From assembly GCA_964572955.1 (NCBI GenBank), contig CAZNGY010000036.1, forward strand, positions 1 through 19,510: a DNA stretch of 19,510 nucleotides. Reading direction: 5' to 3'. The first letter of the stretch is position 1; every line of letters begins with the position of its first letter. This DNA is from UBA3775 sp964572955 (lineage in GTDB: Bacteria > Bacillota > Clostridia > Lachnospirales > Lachnospiraceae). A model generated the notes under the pieces. It was given only the letters and a program-made list of their open reading frames with translations, was not told the DNA's origin and did no database searches. Positions 1 to 6,161 of the stretch are shown here, in pieces. The translations under genes were made by a program, and so were the position numbers.

Positions 1-587
1 TGAACACCTGTGTTGTGAGCAGCAAAGTACTCAGCAAGAACAGCAGCGGTTGTATTGGAATCATCACCACCGATGATAACGATTGCAGTAATTTCATGCT
101 TTTTGCAGACCTCTGCAACAATTGCAAACTGCTCATTTGTTTCAAGTTTTGTTCTGCCGGAACCGATAATATCGAATCCGCCAGTGTTTCTGTATTCGTT
201 GATATATTCATCATCGAAGATTACATAATCATCTTCGATAAGTCCGCTTGGACCACCCTTGAATCCGTAAAGAACGTTGTCTTTATTTGTTGCCTTTAAA
301 GCATCGTATAAACCACAGATTACATTGTGTCCGCCAGGAGCCTGTCCACCGGAAAGGATTACACCAACTACCTGCTTTTTAGCGGCTGCAGTGTTCTGAC
401 CCTTCTGGAATGTGATTTCCTTCTTGCCGTAAGTATTAGGAAAAAGAGCTTTGATTTTTTCCTGATCAGCTACACTCTGAGTTTCCTCGCCTTCCTTGAC
501 GCAAATATCAGCAATGCCGTTTCTTAACATTCCCGGAAGCTTAGGAGCATACTCATATCTTGCTTTCTGTAATGATGAAATATTCAT
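1..587 (-). CDS. pfp: PPi-dependent 6-phosphofructokinase, N-terminal part
   Basis: Diphosphate--fructose-6-phosphate 1-phosphotransferase, a cytoplasmic glycolytic enzyme that reversibly phosphorylates fructose 6-phosphate with PPi instead of ATP. Translating the minus strand from the ATG at 587-585 gives an open frame of about 195 codons that runs off the window edge, so the C-terminal part is missing. Visible motifs are the nucleotide/PPi loop GGQAPGGHN near residue 80 and VIIGGDDSN near residue 175. The second Asp of GGDD is the residue typical of PPi-using rather than ATP-using enzymes (family knowledge). The N-terminal extension before the loop fits the long PFP clade. The start is supported by an AAAGGAG Shine-Dalgarno at about 595-601. 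The gene is transcribed away from the redox island and shares no operon with the other genes seen. Confidence 0.93.
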   Translation of the reverse strand, partial: MNISSLQKARYEYAPKLPGMLRNGIADICVKEGEETQSVADQEKIKALFPNTYGKKEITFQKGQNTAAAKKQVVGVILSGGQAPGGHNVICGLYDALKATNKDNVLYGFKGGPSGLIEDDYVIFDDEYINEYRNTGGFDIIGSGRTKLETNEQFAIVAEVCKKHEITAIVIIGGDDSNTTAAVLAEYFAAHNTGV

Positions 588-608
588 AACTACATCTCCT
601 TTAATTAA

Positions 609-614
609 ATTATA
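609..614 (-). promoter_or_regulatory. Candidate -10 box for pfp
   Basis: The minus strand reads TATAAT at 614-609, just upstream of the pfp ribosome binding site. No good -35 hexamer sits at the normal 16-18 bp distance (a TTGTCA at 645-640 is 25 bp away), so the promoter call is tentative. Confidence 0.3.
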
Positions 615-707
615 TCGAAACAATTTTAATATATTTTCCTGACAAAGTAAACCACTGTAATGTAAAAAAAGCCGGATTGAAGCCGAAAAAAATGTACAGA
701 ATGCATA

Positions 708-1076
708 TTAATTGTTATTCAGGTGATTTTCACCCCATTTTGCAAGTTCTGTAAAAACAGGCAGCAAGGCTTTCCCTTTTTCGGTAAGAGTATATTCAAC
801 GTGGGGAGGAATTTCATTAAACTGTTCTCTGTGAACAATTTCCAGGTCTTCTAAATCTCTGAGAGTATTTGATAACATGGTATTGGTTATTCCGGGAATT
901 GCCTTCTTTAATTCACCAAAACGACAGCAGTCTCTTTTACAGAGTTCATAAATTATGTGGGTGCGCCATTTGCCGCTCAGAAGATTCAGTGTTTTACGTA
1001 CAGGACAGTCATTATTAATGGATTCGCTGCTCATTATACGTTCTAAATATTCTTCAGCAGTAATGTTTTTCTTCAT
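708..1076 (-). CDS. HxlR-family winged-helix transcriptional regulator
   Basis: A 122-residue DNA-binding protein of the HxlR (DUF24, MarR-like) family. The family pattern is clear: CPV at 24-26, LLSGKW at 32-37, RFGELKKAIPGIT at 52-64 (recognition-helix region), and the wing PHVEYTLTEKG at 91-101. Cys24 sits at the position used as a redox or electrophile sensor in several characterised DUF24 regulators (family knowledge); Cys46, Cys50 and Cys51 are further thiols. The start ATG at 1076-1074 is preceded by AAGGAG on the minus strand. The gene is divergent from a flavodoxin and a flavin reductase-rubredoxin gene, and the shared 193-bp spacer holds inverted repeats. Control of those genes, and of itself, in response to redox or quinone-type stress is therefore a reasonable inference. 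The inducer is unknown. Confidence 0.9.
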   Translation of the reverse strand: MKKNITAEEYLERIMSSESINNDCPVRKTLNLLSGKWRTHIIYELCKRDCCRFGELKKAIPGITNTMLSNTLRDLEDLEIVHREQFNEIPPHVEYTLTEKGKALLPVFTELAKWGENHLNNN

Positions 1077-1162
1077 GTGTATTCTCCTTATGTAACGAAT
1101 GTATAGTCATATAGAAGCAGACAGAATATCTGTAGTGTATTTGCTTTTAAATGGACTAAGGT

Positions 1163-1179
1163 ATGGTCAAGTATACCAT
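1163..1179. promoter_or_regulatory. Inverted repeat in the hxlR/flavodoxin spacer (candidate operator)
   Basis: ATGGT at 1163-1167 and ACCAT at 1175-1179 form a perfect 5-bp inverted repeat around a 7-base centre. It lies between the divergent regulator and flavodoxin genes. The arm length is modest, so the functional claim rests mostly on position. Confidence 0.35.
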
Positions 1180-1198
1180 GTATAAATAAACTGAGTAC

Positions 1199-1238
1199 TT
1201 GTGTATGTTTTAAGTACATAGTATACTTATGATACTAT
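1199..1238 (+). promoter_or_regulatory. Candidate flavodoxin promoter with overlapping operator
   Basis: TTGTGT at 1199-1204 and TATACT at 1222-1227 are spaced by 17 bp, giving a plausible sigma-A promoter for the flavodoxin gene. A perfect 7-bp inverted repeat, ATAGTAT at 1218-1224 and ATACTAT at 1232-1238 with a 7-base centre, overlaps the -10 box and the expected transcription start. That is the usual place for a repressor site. The divergent HxlR-type regulator is the obvious candidate to bind it (inference). Confidence 0.5.
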
Positions 1239-1269
1239 ACAAAAAAAGATTTCTGTCAAGGAGAAAGCG

Positions 1270-1707
1270 ATGAAAACAGCAATTGTATACTATTCAAAAC
1301 ATCATGGAAACACAAAGAAACTGCTTGATGCAATATCATCAGAAAACGAAGTTGAACTCATAGATATAACAGCAAATCCGAATGCAGACCTTTCAGAGTA
1401 TGACAGGGTGGGATTTGCTTCTGGTATCTATTATTCAAAATTTCACAAATCACTTTTGAAGTTCGCTGAAAAAAATTTGAAAGAGGGTTGTGAGACATTT
1501 TTTATTTATACATACGGAGCAGAAAAAAAGGGATACACAATAGCCATCACGGAAGCAGTGAAGAAGAATAAAGCAAAGATTCTTGGAGAATTTGGATGCT
1601 TCGGCTTTAATACTTTTGGTCCGTTTAAACTTGTCGGAGGAATTGCAAAAGGCCATCCTGATGACAACGATATTGAAGAAGTAAAGAAATTTTATAATTC
1701 GTTATAG
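1270..1707 (+). CDS. Flavodoxin-like protein
   Basis: A 145-residue cytoplasmic electron-transfer or flavin-binding protein. The N-terminus MKTAIVYYSKHHGNTKKLL is a first beta strand followed by the FMN phosphate-binding loop YSKHHGNTKK at 8-17. A second flavodoxin-like loop, FIYTYGAEKKG, follows near residues 78-88, and the length matches a single flavodoxin domain. The ATG at 1270 follows AAGGAG with normal spacing. The gene probably forms a redox unit with the downstream flavin reductase-rubredoxin protein, and its divergent neighbour is a possible thiol-based regulator. Partner and electron donor cannot be told from sequence. It could serve as a ferredoxin substitute under iron limitation or in a stress-induced NADH:flavin:rubredoxin chain. 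Its stop codon lies in the apex of a long hairpin (1690-1724). Confidence 0.88.
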   Translation: MKTAIVYYSKHHGNTKKLLDAISSENEVELIDITANPNADLSEYDRVGFASGIYYSKFHKSLLKFAEKNLKEGCETFFIYTYGAEKKGYTIAITEAVKKNKAKILGEFGCFGFNTFGPFKLVGGIAKGHPDDNDIEEVKKFYNSL

Positions 1708-1724
1708 GATAATGAATTATAAAA
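1690..1724 (+). other. Long hairpin enclosing the flavodoxin stop codon
   Basis: The 16-base arms 1690-1705 and 1709-1724 pair completely apart from one G-T wobble, around a three-base loop. The TAG stop codon at 1705-1707 lies at the apex. The arms are AT-rich and no long T run follows, so this is not a standard intrinsic terminator. It could still mark an mRNA 3' end, an RNase processing site or a partial attenuator before the rubredoxin gene. Confidence 0.55.
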
Positions 1725-1841
1725 ATTTATGTAATCGGCATTCTTATCGTCCGGACAAAGAGATTTATGGTGCATTATTTGACGATATTCAATTTTTTGA
1801 ATGAAACTGCTCTTATTGGGAAATAAATAAAACAAAAGTGC

Positions 1842-1862
1842 TTTCGGTAAACGTTAGCGAAA
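1842..1862 (+). promoter_or_regulatory. Dyad adjoining the SD of the flavin reductase-rubredoxin gene
   Basis: TTTCGGTAA at 1842-1850 and TTAGCGAAA at 1854-1862 form a 9-bp inverted repeat with one mismatch around ACG. The right arm runs into the Shine-Dalgarno AAGGAG at 1862-1867. As RNA it would place a small hairpin directly against the ribosome binding site; as DNA it could be an operator. Confidence 0.4.
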
Positions 1863-1871
1863 AGGAGCAGA

Positions 1872-2486
1872 ATGGATAACAATGCAATTACAAAAATTTC
1901 TTATGGGCTTTATGTGCTGACTGCACGGGACGGAAATAAGGATAACGGGTGTATAATAAATACTGTTATGCAGGTTTCAGTAAACCCGGACAGATTGGCG
2001 GTATGTGTCAGCAAATCAAATCTGACAAATGATATGATTGAGAAAACCGGAAATCTTAATCTTTCAATTCTTAATACTGAAGCAGACTTTGAATTGTTTA
2101 AGCATTTTGGGTTTAAATCCGGAAGGGAAACGGAAAAATTCAAGGACTATAAGTATTGTGAACGAAGCAATAACGGCATTTATTATCTGACAAAATCGGT
2201 AAATGCTTTTATATCCGCAGAGATTGAAAAAAGTATTGATGTTGGATCGCATATAATGTATATCGGCAGGATTAAGGAAATGAAGGTGATTAACGATTTA
2301 CCGCCTGTCACTTACGAATATTATCATGCAAACATAAAGCCAAAGCCGGAGGGAAATAATAAAGGAAAAACTGTATGGCGCTGTAAAATTTGCGGATATG
2401 AATATGTAGGAGAAACATTACCGGAGGATTTTATTTGTCCGCTTTGTAAACATCCGGCTTCAGATTTTGAAAAAATTGAAGGATAA
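1872..2486 (+). CDS. Flavin reductase-like / rubredoxin fusion (high-molecular-weight rubredoxin type)
   Basis: A 204-residue fusion. Residues 1 to about 155 match the FMN-binding flavin reductase-like domain (start MDNNAITKISYGLYVLTA, then the PDRLAVCVSKSNLT strand at 39-52 and the VGSHIMYIGRI segment at 124-133). After a short Lys/Pro/Gly linker, residues 168-204 are a compact rubredoxin with CKICGY (Cys171, Cys174) and CPLCKHP (Cys189, Cys192) as iron ligands. Proteins of this shape, described as Hrb in acetogens, pass electrons from NAD(P)H through FMN and Fe(Cys)4 to flavodiiron proteins for O2 or NO reduction (family knowledge). No flavodiiron gene is adjacent here, and the neighbour is a flavodoxin instead. 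The start follows AAGGAG at 1862-1867. Confidence 0.88.
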   Translation: MDNNAITKISYGLYVLTARDGNKDNGCIINTVMQVSVNPDRLAVCVSKSNLTNDMIEKTGNLNLSILNTEADFELFKHFGFKSGRETEKFKDYKYCERSNNGIYYLTKSVNAFISAEIEKSIDVGSHIMYIGRIKEMKVINDLPPVTYEYYHANIKPKPEGNNKGKTVWRCKICGYEYVGETLPEDFICPLCKHPASDFEKIEG

Positions 2487-2539
2487 CGCTTTATAAAAAA
2501 TTTAGAGATATGGGATTGATAAAGTTTTCATGAATGTGT

Positions 2540-2571
2540 AAAATGTATGAGAATCTCATGAAACATTTTTT
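2540..2571 (+). terminator. Possible terminator hairpin after the rubredoxin gene
   Basis: AAAATGT at 2540-2546 plus ATGAG at 2547-2551 pair with CTCAT at 2555-2559 and ACATTTT at 2563-2569, with a GAA bulge, ending in six T residues. The upper arm can instead pair with an upstream segment: TTTCATGA at 2526-2533 is the exact complement of TCATGAAA at 2556-2563. The fold is therefore ambiguous. Confidence 0.45.
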
Positions 2572-2585
2572 AGGAAATGTATCTT

Positions 2586-2613
2586 AAGGATGTACGATGG
2601 TGCATCCTTTTTT
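2586..2613 (+). terminator. Rho-independent terminator
   Basis: The 10-base arms 2586-2595 and 2600-2609 pair fully (one G-T wobble) around the tetraloop GATG, and the T run continues to 2613. This is a textbook intrinsic terminator on the plus strand. It closes the flavodoxin/rubredoxin unit and insulates the permease downstream. Confidence 0.85.
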
Positions 2614-2824
2614 ACTTTACATAAAAATTGCAGTGTTTTTTCGGAAAAAGCAGATTTTAATCATTTGGGCAAAGAGTAACGGATTGTTTTAATCTGACTG
2701 TAACAGCAGGGGAAAGACTGTCATAACAGGTTGTTTGTTATGAATATACAGTGAATCAGGTATACCGGCATTTGAATGTATTAAATTGTGAGATTTTTAC
2801 ACTAAAATAAAGGATGGAATTTAT
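2614..2824 (+). promoter_or_regulatory. Leader region of the TSUP gene with an inverted repeat
   Basis: With the two hairpins before it, this fills the only stretch longer than 300 bases without a gene (2487-2824). A perfect 8-bp inverted repeat, TCATAACA at 2721-2728 and TGTTATGA at 2736-2743, sits about 80 bases before the permease start. CTGT at 2717-2720 and ACAG a few bases past the right arm could lengthen it. A weak promoter, TTATGA at 2738-2743 and TATACC at 2761-2766 with 17-bp spacing, is possible. I recognise no known riboswitch and no small ORF with a good ribosome binding site here. Confidence 0.3.
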
Positions 2825-3604
2825 ATGAAGCTTTTAATAACTGCTTTGGTTACTTTTTTTGCAGGTATGGGAGCCGGTTTGGGAACGGGATTTGCCGGAA
2901 TGAGTGCAGCGGCAGTGATATCTCCGATGCTTATTACTTTTTTGGACATGGACCCATACATGGCGGTAGGAATTGCATTATCATCCGATGTGCTTGCAAG
3001 TGCGGTTTCGGCATATACTTACGGGAAAAACAAAAATCTTGATGTAAAAAACGGAATAATAATGATGCTTTCGGTTTTGGTATTTACGGTTGTCGGAAGT
3101 TTTATTGCAAGTTTGGTTCCTTCATCCACTATGGGCGGATTTTCCGTTTTTATGACATTTATGCTTGGAATAAAATTTATCGTTAAACCGGTAATGACTA
3201 CTAAAGAAGCAATGCAGAGCGTATCGGCGAAAAAAAGAGCAGTCCAGTCGTTGATTTGCGGTATGATAATCGGATTTATCTGTGGATTTATAGGGGCAGG
3301 TGGCGGAATGATGATGCTTCTTATACTTACTTCCGTTTTAGGATACGAACTTAAAACGGCTGTAGGTACAAGTGTTTTTATTATGGCATTCACGGCATTT
3401 ACCGGAGCTGTTTCACATTTTGTAATAGGCGGAGTGCCGGATGTTAAAGTTTTACTGCTCTGTATTATTTTCACCCTTTTTTGGGCAAGAGTAGCGGCAG
3501 TGTTTGCAAACAAAGCAACACCGAAAACACTTAACAGAGCAACAGGAATCATACTTGTAATACTTGGAATTGTTGTAATGTCGTTTTCCTTTATCACAGG
3601 TTAA
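2825..3604 (+). CDS. TSUP (TauE/SafE) family permease
   Basis: A 259-residue integral membrane protein built of hydrophobic helices in two similar halves, as expected for the TSUP/TauE-SafE family. Each half begins with a Gly-rich helix: GAGLGTGFAGMSAAAVISP near 16-34 and GFIGAGGGMMMLLILT near 154-169. The second is followed by GYELKTAVGTSV, as in many TSUP members. Characterised members export or import sulfite, sulfonates, sulfoacetate or other small organic anions (family knowledge). The substrate here cannot be read from sequence. An AAGGA at 2810-2814 supports the start. The gene precedes a YitT gene by about 110 bases, and the region is separated from the molybdenum operon by a terminator, so a link to molybdenum or selenium metabolism is only a guess. 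Confidence 0.87.
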   Translation: MKLLITALVTFFAGMGAGLGTGFAGMSAAAVISPMLITFLDMDPYMAVGIALSSDVLASAVSAYTYGKNKNLDVKNGIIMMLSVLVFTVVGSFIASLVPSSTMGGFSVFMTFMLGIKFIVKPVMTTKEAMQSVSAKKRAVQSLICGMIIGFICGFIGAGGGMMMLLILTSVLGYELKTAVGTSVFIMAFTAFTGAVSHFVIGGVPDVKVLLLCIIFTLFWARVAAVFANKATPKTLNRATGIILVILGIVVMSFSFITG

Positions 3605-3713
3605 ATTTTTAGAATAAAACAGGTATAAGGAACGAAAAAACGAATAATTGTATGAAAAGGTACGGTTTTAAGAAGAACAAAGAATTATCATAATGCTTAA
3701 GGGAGAAAGACTA

Positions 3714-4583
3714 TTGAAAAAAGTAAAGTTATCAAATTTTTTGCTGCTTACCATAGCAGGAATTATTAATTCGATTGGTGTAACCATATTTCTGGCACCC
3801 GTAAATTTATATGACAGCGGTGTGTCGGGAACGTCAATTCTTTTATCGCAGCTTACACCTGACTGGATGAACCTTTCATTTTTCCTTCTGGTAATAAATA
3901 TTCCGCTTTTTCTTTACGGATATAAAAAACAGGGTAAAGTGTTTACCATATATGCAATATATAGTGTTGTAATATATTCATTATCCGCATTTATGATTAC
4001 TGATGTTCTTCCGGTAGATGTAAGTTTTGCATCACCGCTTGCAGGTACGGATCTTCTTCTTTGTGCGGTCTTTGGCGGACTTATATCCGGTGTGGGAAGT
4101 GGACTTGCGATTAAATTCGGCGGTGCAATGGATGGTATAGAAGTTCTTGCAGTAATATTTGCAAAGAATCTTGGGATAACCGTAGGTACGTTTGTAATGA
4201 TATACAATGTGGTTCTTTACATTGTCTGCGGTTTTGTACTTCAGAGTTGGATACTGCCTTTGTATTCAATTATAGCATATGCAGCAGCTTTAAAAACAGT
4301 GGATTACATTGTTGAAGGTTTTGACAGATCCAAGGCGGCAATGATAGTTACCAAAGATGCGAAAAAAATATGTGCCACACTTTCTGAAGAGTTTAAATGC
4401 GGAATTACGATAATGGAGGGAAAGGGATACTACTCAAACACGGAAAGAGAAATAATATATATTGTTCTCAACCGATTCCAGATTTCACAGATGAAAAACA
4501 TGGTTCATGAACTTGATCCGATGGCATACATAACAATTTCGGAGATAGCAGACGTTTTTTTGAACAGTACAAAAGAAATGTAG
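3714..4583 (+). CDS. YitT family membrane protein (DUF161 + DUF2179)
   Basis: About 289 residues with two parts. An N-terminal membrane domain has roughly five or six hydrophobic helices and the family features APVNLYDSGVSGTSILLSQL and GLAIKFGGAMDGIEVLAV. A soluble C-terminal DUF2179 domain of about 80 residues starts near AAMIVTKDAKKI and contains GITIMEGKGYYSNTEREIIY. YitT proteins are widespread in Firmicutes and their transport role is unknown. I choose the TTG at 3714 because AAGGGAG at 3699-3705 lies 8 bases upstream of it. The in-frame ATG at 3693 would add seven residues but has no ribosome binding site and would place that SD inside the gene. The gene follows the TSUP permease in the same direction. 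Confidence 0.87.
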   Translation: MKKVKLSNFLLLTIAGIINSIGVTIFLAPVNLYDSGVSGTSILLSQLTPDWMNLSFFLLVINIPLFLYGYKKQGKVFTIYAIYSVVIYSLSAFMITDVLPVDVSFASPLAGTDLLLCAVFGGLISGVGSGLAIKFGGAMDGIEVLAVIFAKNLGITVGTFVMIYNVVLYIVCGFVLQSWILPLYSIIAYAAALKTVDYIVEGFDRSKAAMIVTKDAKKICATLSEEFKCGITIMEGKGYYSNTEREIIYIVLNRFQISQMKNMVHELDPMAYITISEIADVFLNSTKEM

Positions 4584-4600
4584 CATATTTGAAAGAGAAA

Positions 4601-4609
4601 TGGTATAAT
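4601..4609 (+). promoter_or_regulatory. Extended -10 promoter element before ywlG
   Basis: TGGTATAAT is a perfect TATAAT with the TGn extension that allows transcription without a strong -35 box. It lies 51 bases before the ATG at 4660 and suggests that ywlG has its own promoter in addition to read-through from yitT. Confidence 0.5.
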
Positions 4610-4659
4610 TTCCAAGGAGTTTGGTACAGCCATCAGAATCAGGGAAAAGAGGTAGTAAA

Positions 4660-5211
4660 ATGCTTGAGGAGTTATATAAAGAAGCTGCTGATGCAACAAG
4701 AGAGGTTATAAAGGCAGCAGGACTTAGTAAAGGAGATATATTTGTAGTCGGATGTTCGACAAGTGAAGTTATAGGAGCAGGAATCGGAACGTCTTCAAGT
4801 GTGGAAACGGCGGAAGAAGTATTTAAAGGAATACATGATGTTTTAAATGAAAACGGAATATATCTTGCAGCTCAATGTTGTGAGCATCTTAACAGGGCAA
4901 TAATCATTGAAAAAGAGGCGGCAAGGCGTGAGAGAACAGAGGTGGTAAATGTTGTGCCACAGCCTAAGGCGGGAGGTTCTTTTGCAACAATGGCATATAA
5001 ATATTTCAAAGAACCTGTTGCAGTAGAGCACATTAAGGCTGATGCCGGAATGGATATAGGTGATACTTTAATAGGAATGCATCTTAAAGAGGTTGCTGTT
5101 CCTCTCAGGATAAGCATTAAGTCAATTGGAAAGGCACATGTTGTTTGTGCAAGAACAAGAGCAAGGTTTATAGGCGGCGTAAGAGCGTGCTATGACCAGA
5201 GTATGATCTGA
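4660..5211 (+). CDS. ywlG: YwlG / TIGR01440 family protein
   Basis: A 183-residue soluble protein of the TIGR01440 (YwlG, UPF0340) family, common in Firmicutes and without an established function. Recognisable segments are the Asn/Ser/Gly-rich start VVGCSTSEVIGAGIGTSSS, then AAQCCEHLNRAIIIE with adjacent cysteines and a His, and VVNVVPQPKAGGSFATMAY. The ATG at 4660 is chosen because AGAGGT at 4648-4653 precedes it at 6 bases. The in-frame TTG at 4621 would be only one base from an AAGGAG and adds a low-complexity, non-conserved N-terminus. A strong terminator follows at 5252-5287. In other Firmicutes ywlG often lies near glyA and upp, but neither is seen here. Confidence 0.87.
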   Translation: MLEELYKEAADATREVIKAAGLSKGDIFVVGCSTSEVIGAGIGTSSSVETAEEVFKGIHDVLNENGIYLAAQCCEHLNRAIIIEKEAARRERTEVVNVVPQPKAGGSFATMAYKYFKEPVAVEHIKADAGMDIGDTLIGMHLKEVAVPLRISIKSIGKAHVVCARTRARFIGGVRACYDQSMI

Positions 5212-5251
5212 GATTTTGAATGTATACTTTTTCAAAAAAATATCTTATAAT

Positions 5252-5287
5252 AGCGATTGGTGATAGTATTTTGCCAATCGCTTTTTT
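5252..5287 (+). terminator. Rho-independent terminator after ywlG
   Basis: A perfect 9-bp stem, AGCGATTGG at 5252-5260 and CCAATCGCT at 5274-5282, with a 13-base loop and a T run to 5287. It separates the yitT/ywlG unit from the molybdenum operon. A consensus TATAAT at 5246-5251 lies directly before the stem. Confidence 0.88.
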
Positions 5288-5323
5288 GCTTTATGGGAAG
5301 GTATTGCTTTCGCAGAGCGGAAA

Positions 5324-5362
5324 TTGCATCTTTTTAAATTGCACGATAGAAATTTCGTGTAA
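5324..5362 (+). promoter_or_regulatory. Candidate promoter and operator of the molybdenum hydroxylase operon
   Basis: TTGCAT at 5324-5329 and TAGAAA at 5347-5352 are 17 bp apart, a moderate promoter match 41 bases before the first operon gene. The -10 box sits in the centre of an 8-bp inverted repeat, TTGCACGA at 5339-5346 and TCGTGTAA at 5355-5362, with one mismatch. Such a dyad over the -10 box suggests repression. The binding protein is unknown, and the dyad does not look to me like the ModE site. Confidence 0.4.
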
Positions 5363-5392
5363 AATAAACTAAGAAAGTATAGAGATTAACAT

Positions 5393-6157
5393 ATGCTTAA
5401 GATGAAGGAATATGTAAAGGCAGAAAGTCTGGAACAGGCATACCAATTAAATCAAAAGAAAACAAACAGAATCCTTGGCGGAATGCTTTGGATGAGAATG
5501 AGTAATGCTCAGATAAATACGGGAATTGACCTTTCGGGATTGAATCTCAATACAATAGAAGAGGATGATGAGTTTGTAAAAATCGGTGCTATGGTTACAC
5601 TGAGGGAACTTGAACTTAACGAAAGAATCAATGAGCTTTTTGACAGCATACCCAAAAAGTGTGCCTGTGATATAGTGGGGGTTCAGTTCAGAAATCTGGC
5701 AACAGTAGGGGGCTCTTTGTTCGGGCGTTTCGGGTTTTCAGATGTATTAACTGGGTTTCTGGCATTAGATTCGTATGTTGAATTGTATAAGGGTGGCATT
5801 ATACCGCTTTCACAGTTTGCAGGAATGAAAAAAGACAATGATATCTTAGTAAGAGTACTTGTAAAAAAGGAAAAAATAAGCTGTTCCTATCTTTCACACA
5901 GGAATACAAAAACAGATTTTCCGGTGTTGGCGGTAGCCGTGTCGAAATCAGAAAATGGTTTAAGAGCGGCAATAGGGGCAACCCCATCTCGTGCAAAACT
6001 TATTATACCGGAGAGTCTGTCGGATGAATCCGCGGAAAAGATTGCCGGAGGAATAGTTACTCAGAGTAATATAAGGGCTTCAAAAGAATACAGAAGTCAT
6101 CTGTGCGGGGTTCTTTTAAGGAGAGCTTTTAAGGAAGTCAGAGATAAGGAGGATTAG
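5393..6157 (+). CDS. Molybdenum hydroxylase FAD-binding (medium) subunit
   Basis: A 254-residue FAD subunit of a xanthine dehydrogenase-family enzyme. It carries electrons from the [2Fe-2S] clusters to FAD and on to the acceptor. Visible features are ILGGMLWMRM at 27-36 (counterpart of the usual GGTDL FAD pyrophosphate loop), KIGAMVTLREL at 63-73, and the hallmark second FAD loop RNLATVGGSL at 100-109 followed by an Asp at 117. The C-terminal third matches the CO dehydrogenase flavoprotein C-domain (AIGATPSRAKL, then SNIRASKEYRSHL). It is somewhat shorter than typical stand-alone subunits of about 280-290 residues. It is the first gene of the operon and ends 4 bases before the Fe-S subunit. 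The start is the least certain in the operon: neither the ATG at 5393 nor the one at 5402 has a strong ribosome binding site. Confidence 0.93.
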   Translation: MLKMKEYVKAESLEQAYQLNQKKTNRILGGMLWMRMSNAQINTGIDLSGLNLNTIEEDDEFVKIGAMVTLRELELNERINELFDSIPKKCACDIVGVQFRNLATVGGSLFGRFGFSDVLTGFLALDSYVELYKGGIIPLSQFAGMKKDNDILVRVLVKKEKISCSYLSHRNTKTDFPVLAVAVSKSENGLRAAIGATPSRAKLIIPESLSDESAEKIAGGIVTQSNIRASKEYRSHLCGVLLRRAFKEVRDKED

Positions 6158-6161
6158 ACAT

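Noticed and set aside
15..527. Two plus-strand open frames (15-299 and 327-527)
   Set aside because: They are antisense to the strongly supported pfp gene on the minus strand and show no family motif or ribosome binding site.
664..695. Possible terminator for the HxlR gene on the minus strand
   Set aside because: Only CGG/CCG plus one wobble pairs around a 7-base loop before the T run; the stem is too short to call.
1801..1830. Tiny frame ATGAAACTG... ending in TAA between flavodoxin and rubredoxin genes
   Set aside because: Nine codons, no ribosome binding site, and no evidence that it is a leader peptide.
3019..3597. Long 192-codon minus-strand open frame
   Set aside because: It is a shadow of the TSUP gene, with low-complexity Ile/Pro-rich translation and no start support; the sense frame has clear transporter motifs.
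4589..4609. TTGAAA at 4589-4594 as -35 partner of the TATAAT at 4604-4609
   Set aside because: The spacing is only 9 bp; the TGn extension is a better explanation for promoter activity.
5283..5392. Molybdenum cofactor riboswitch before the hydroxylase operon
   Set aside because: Only about 110 bases are available between the terminator and the first gene, and I see only one short dyad, not the multi-helix structure expected.
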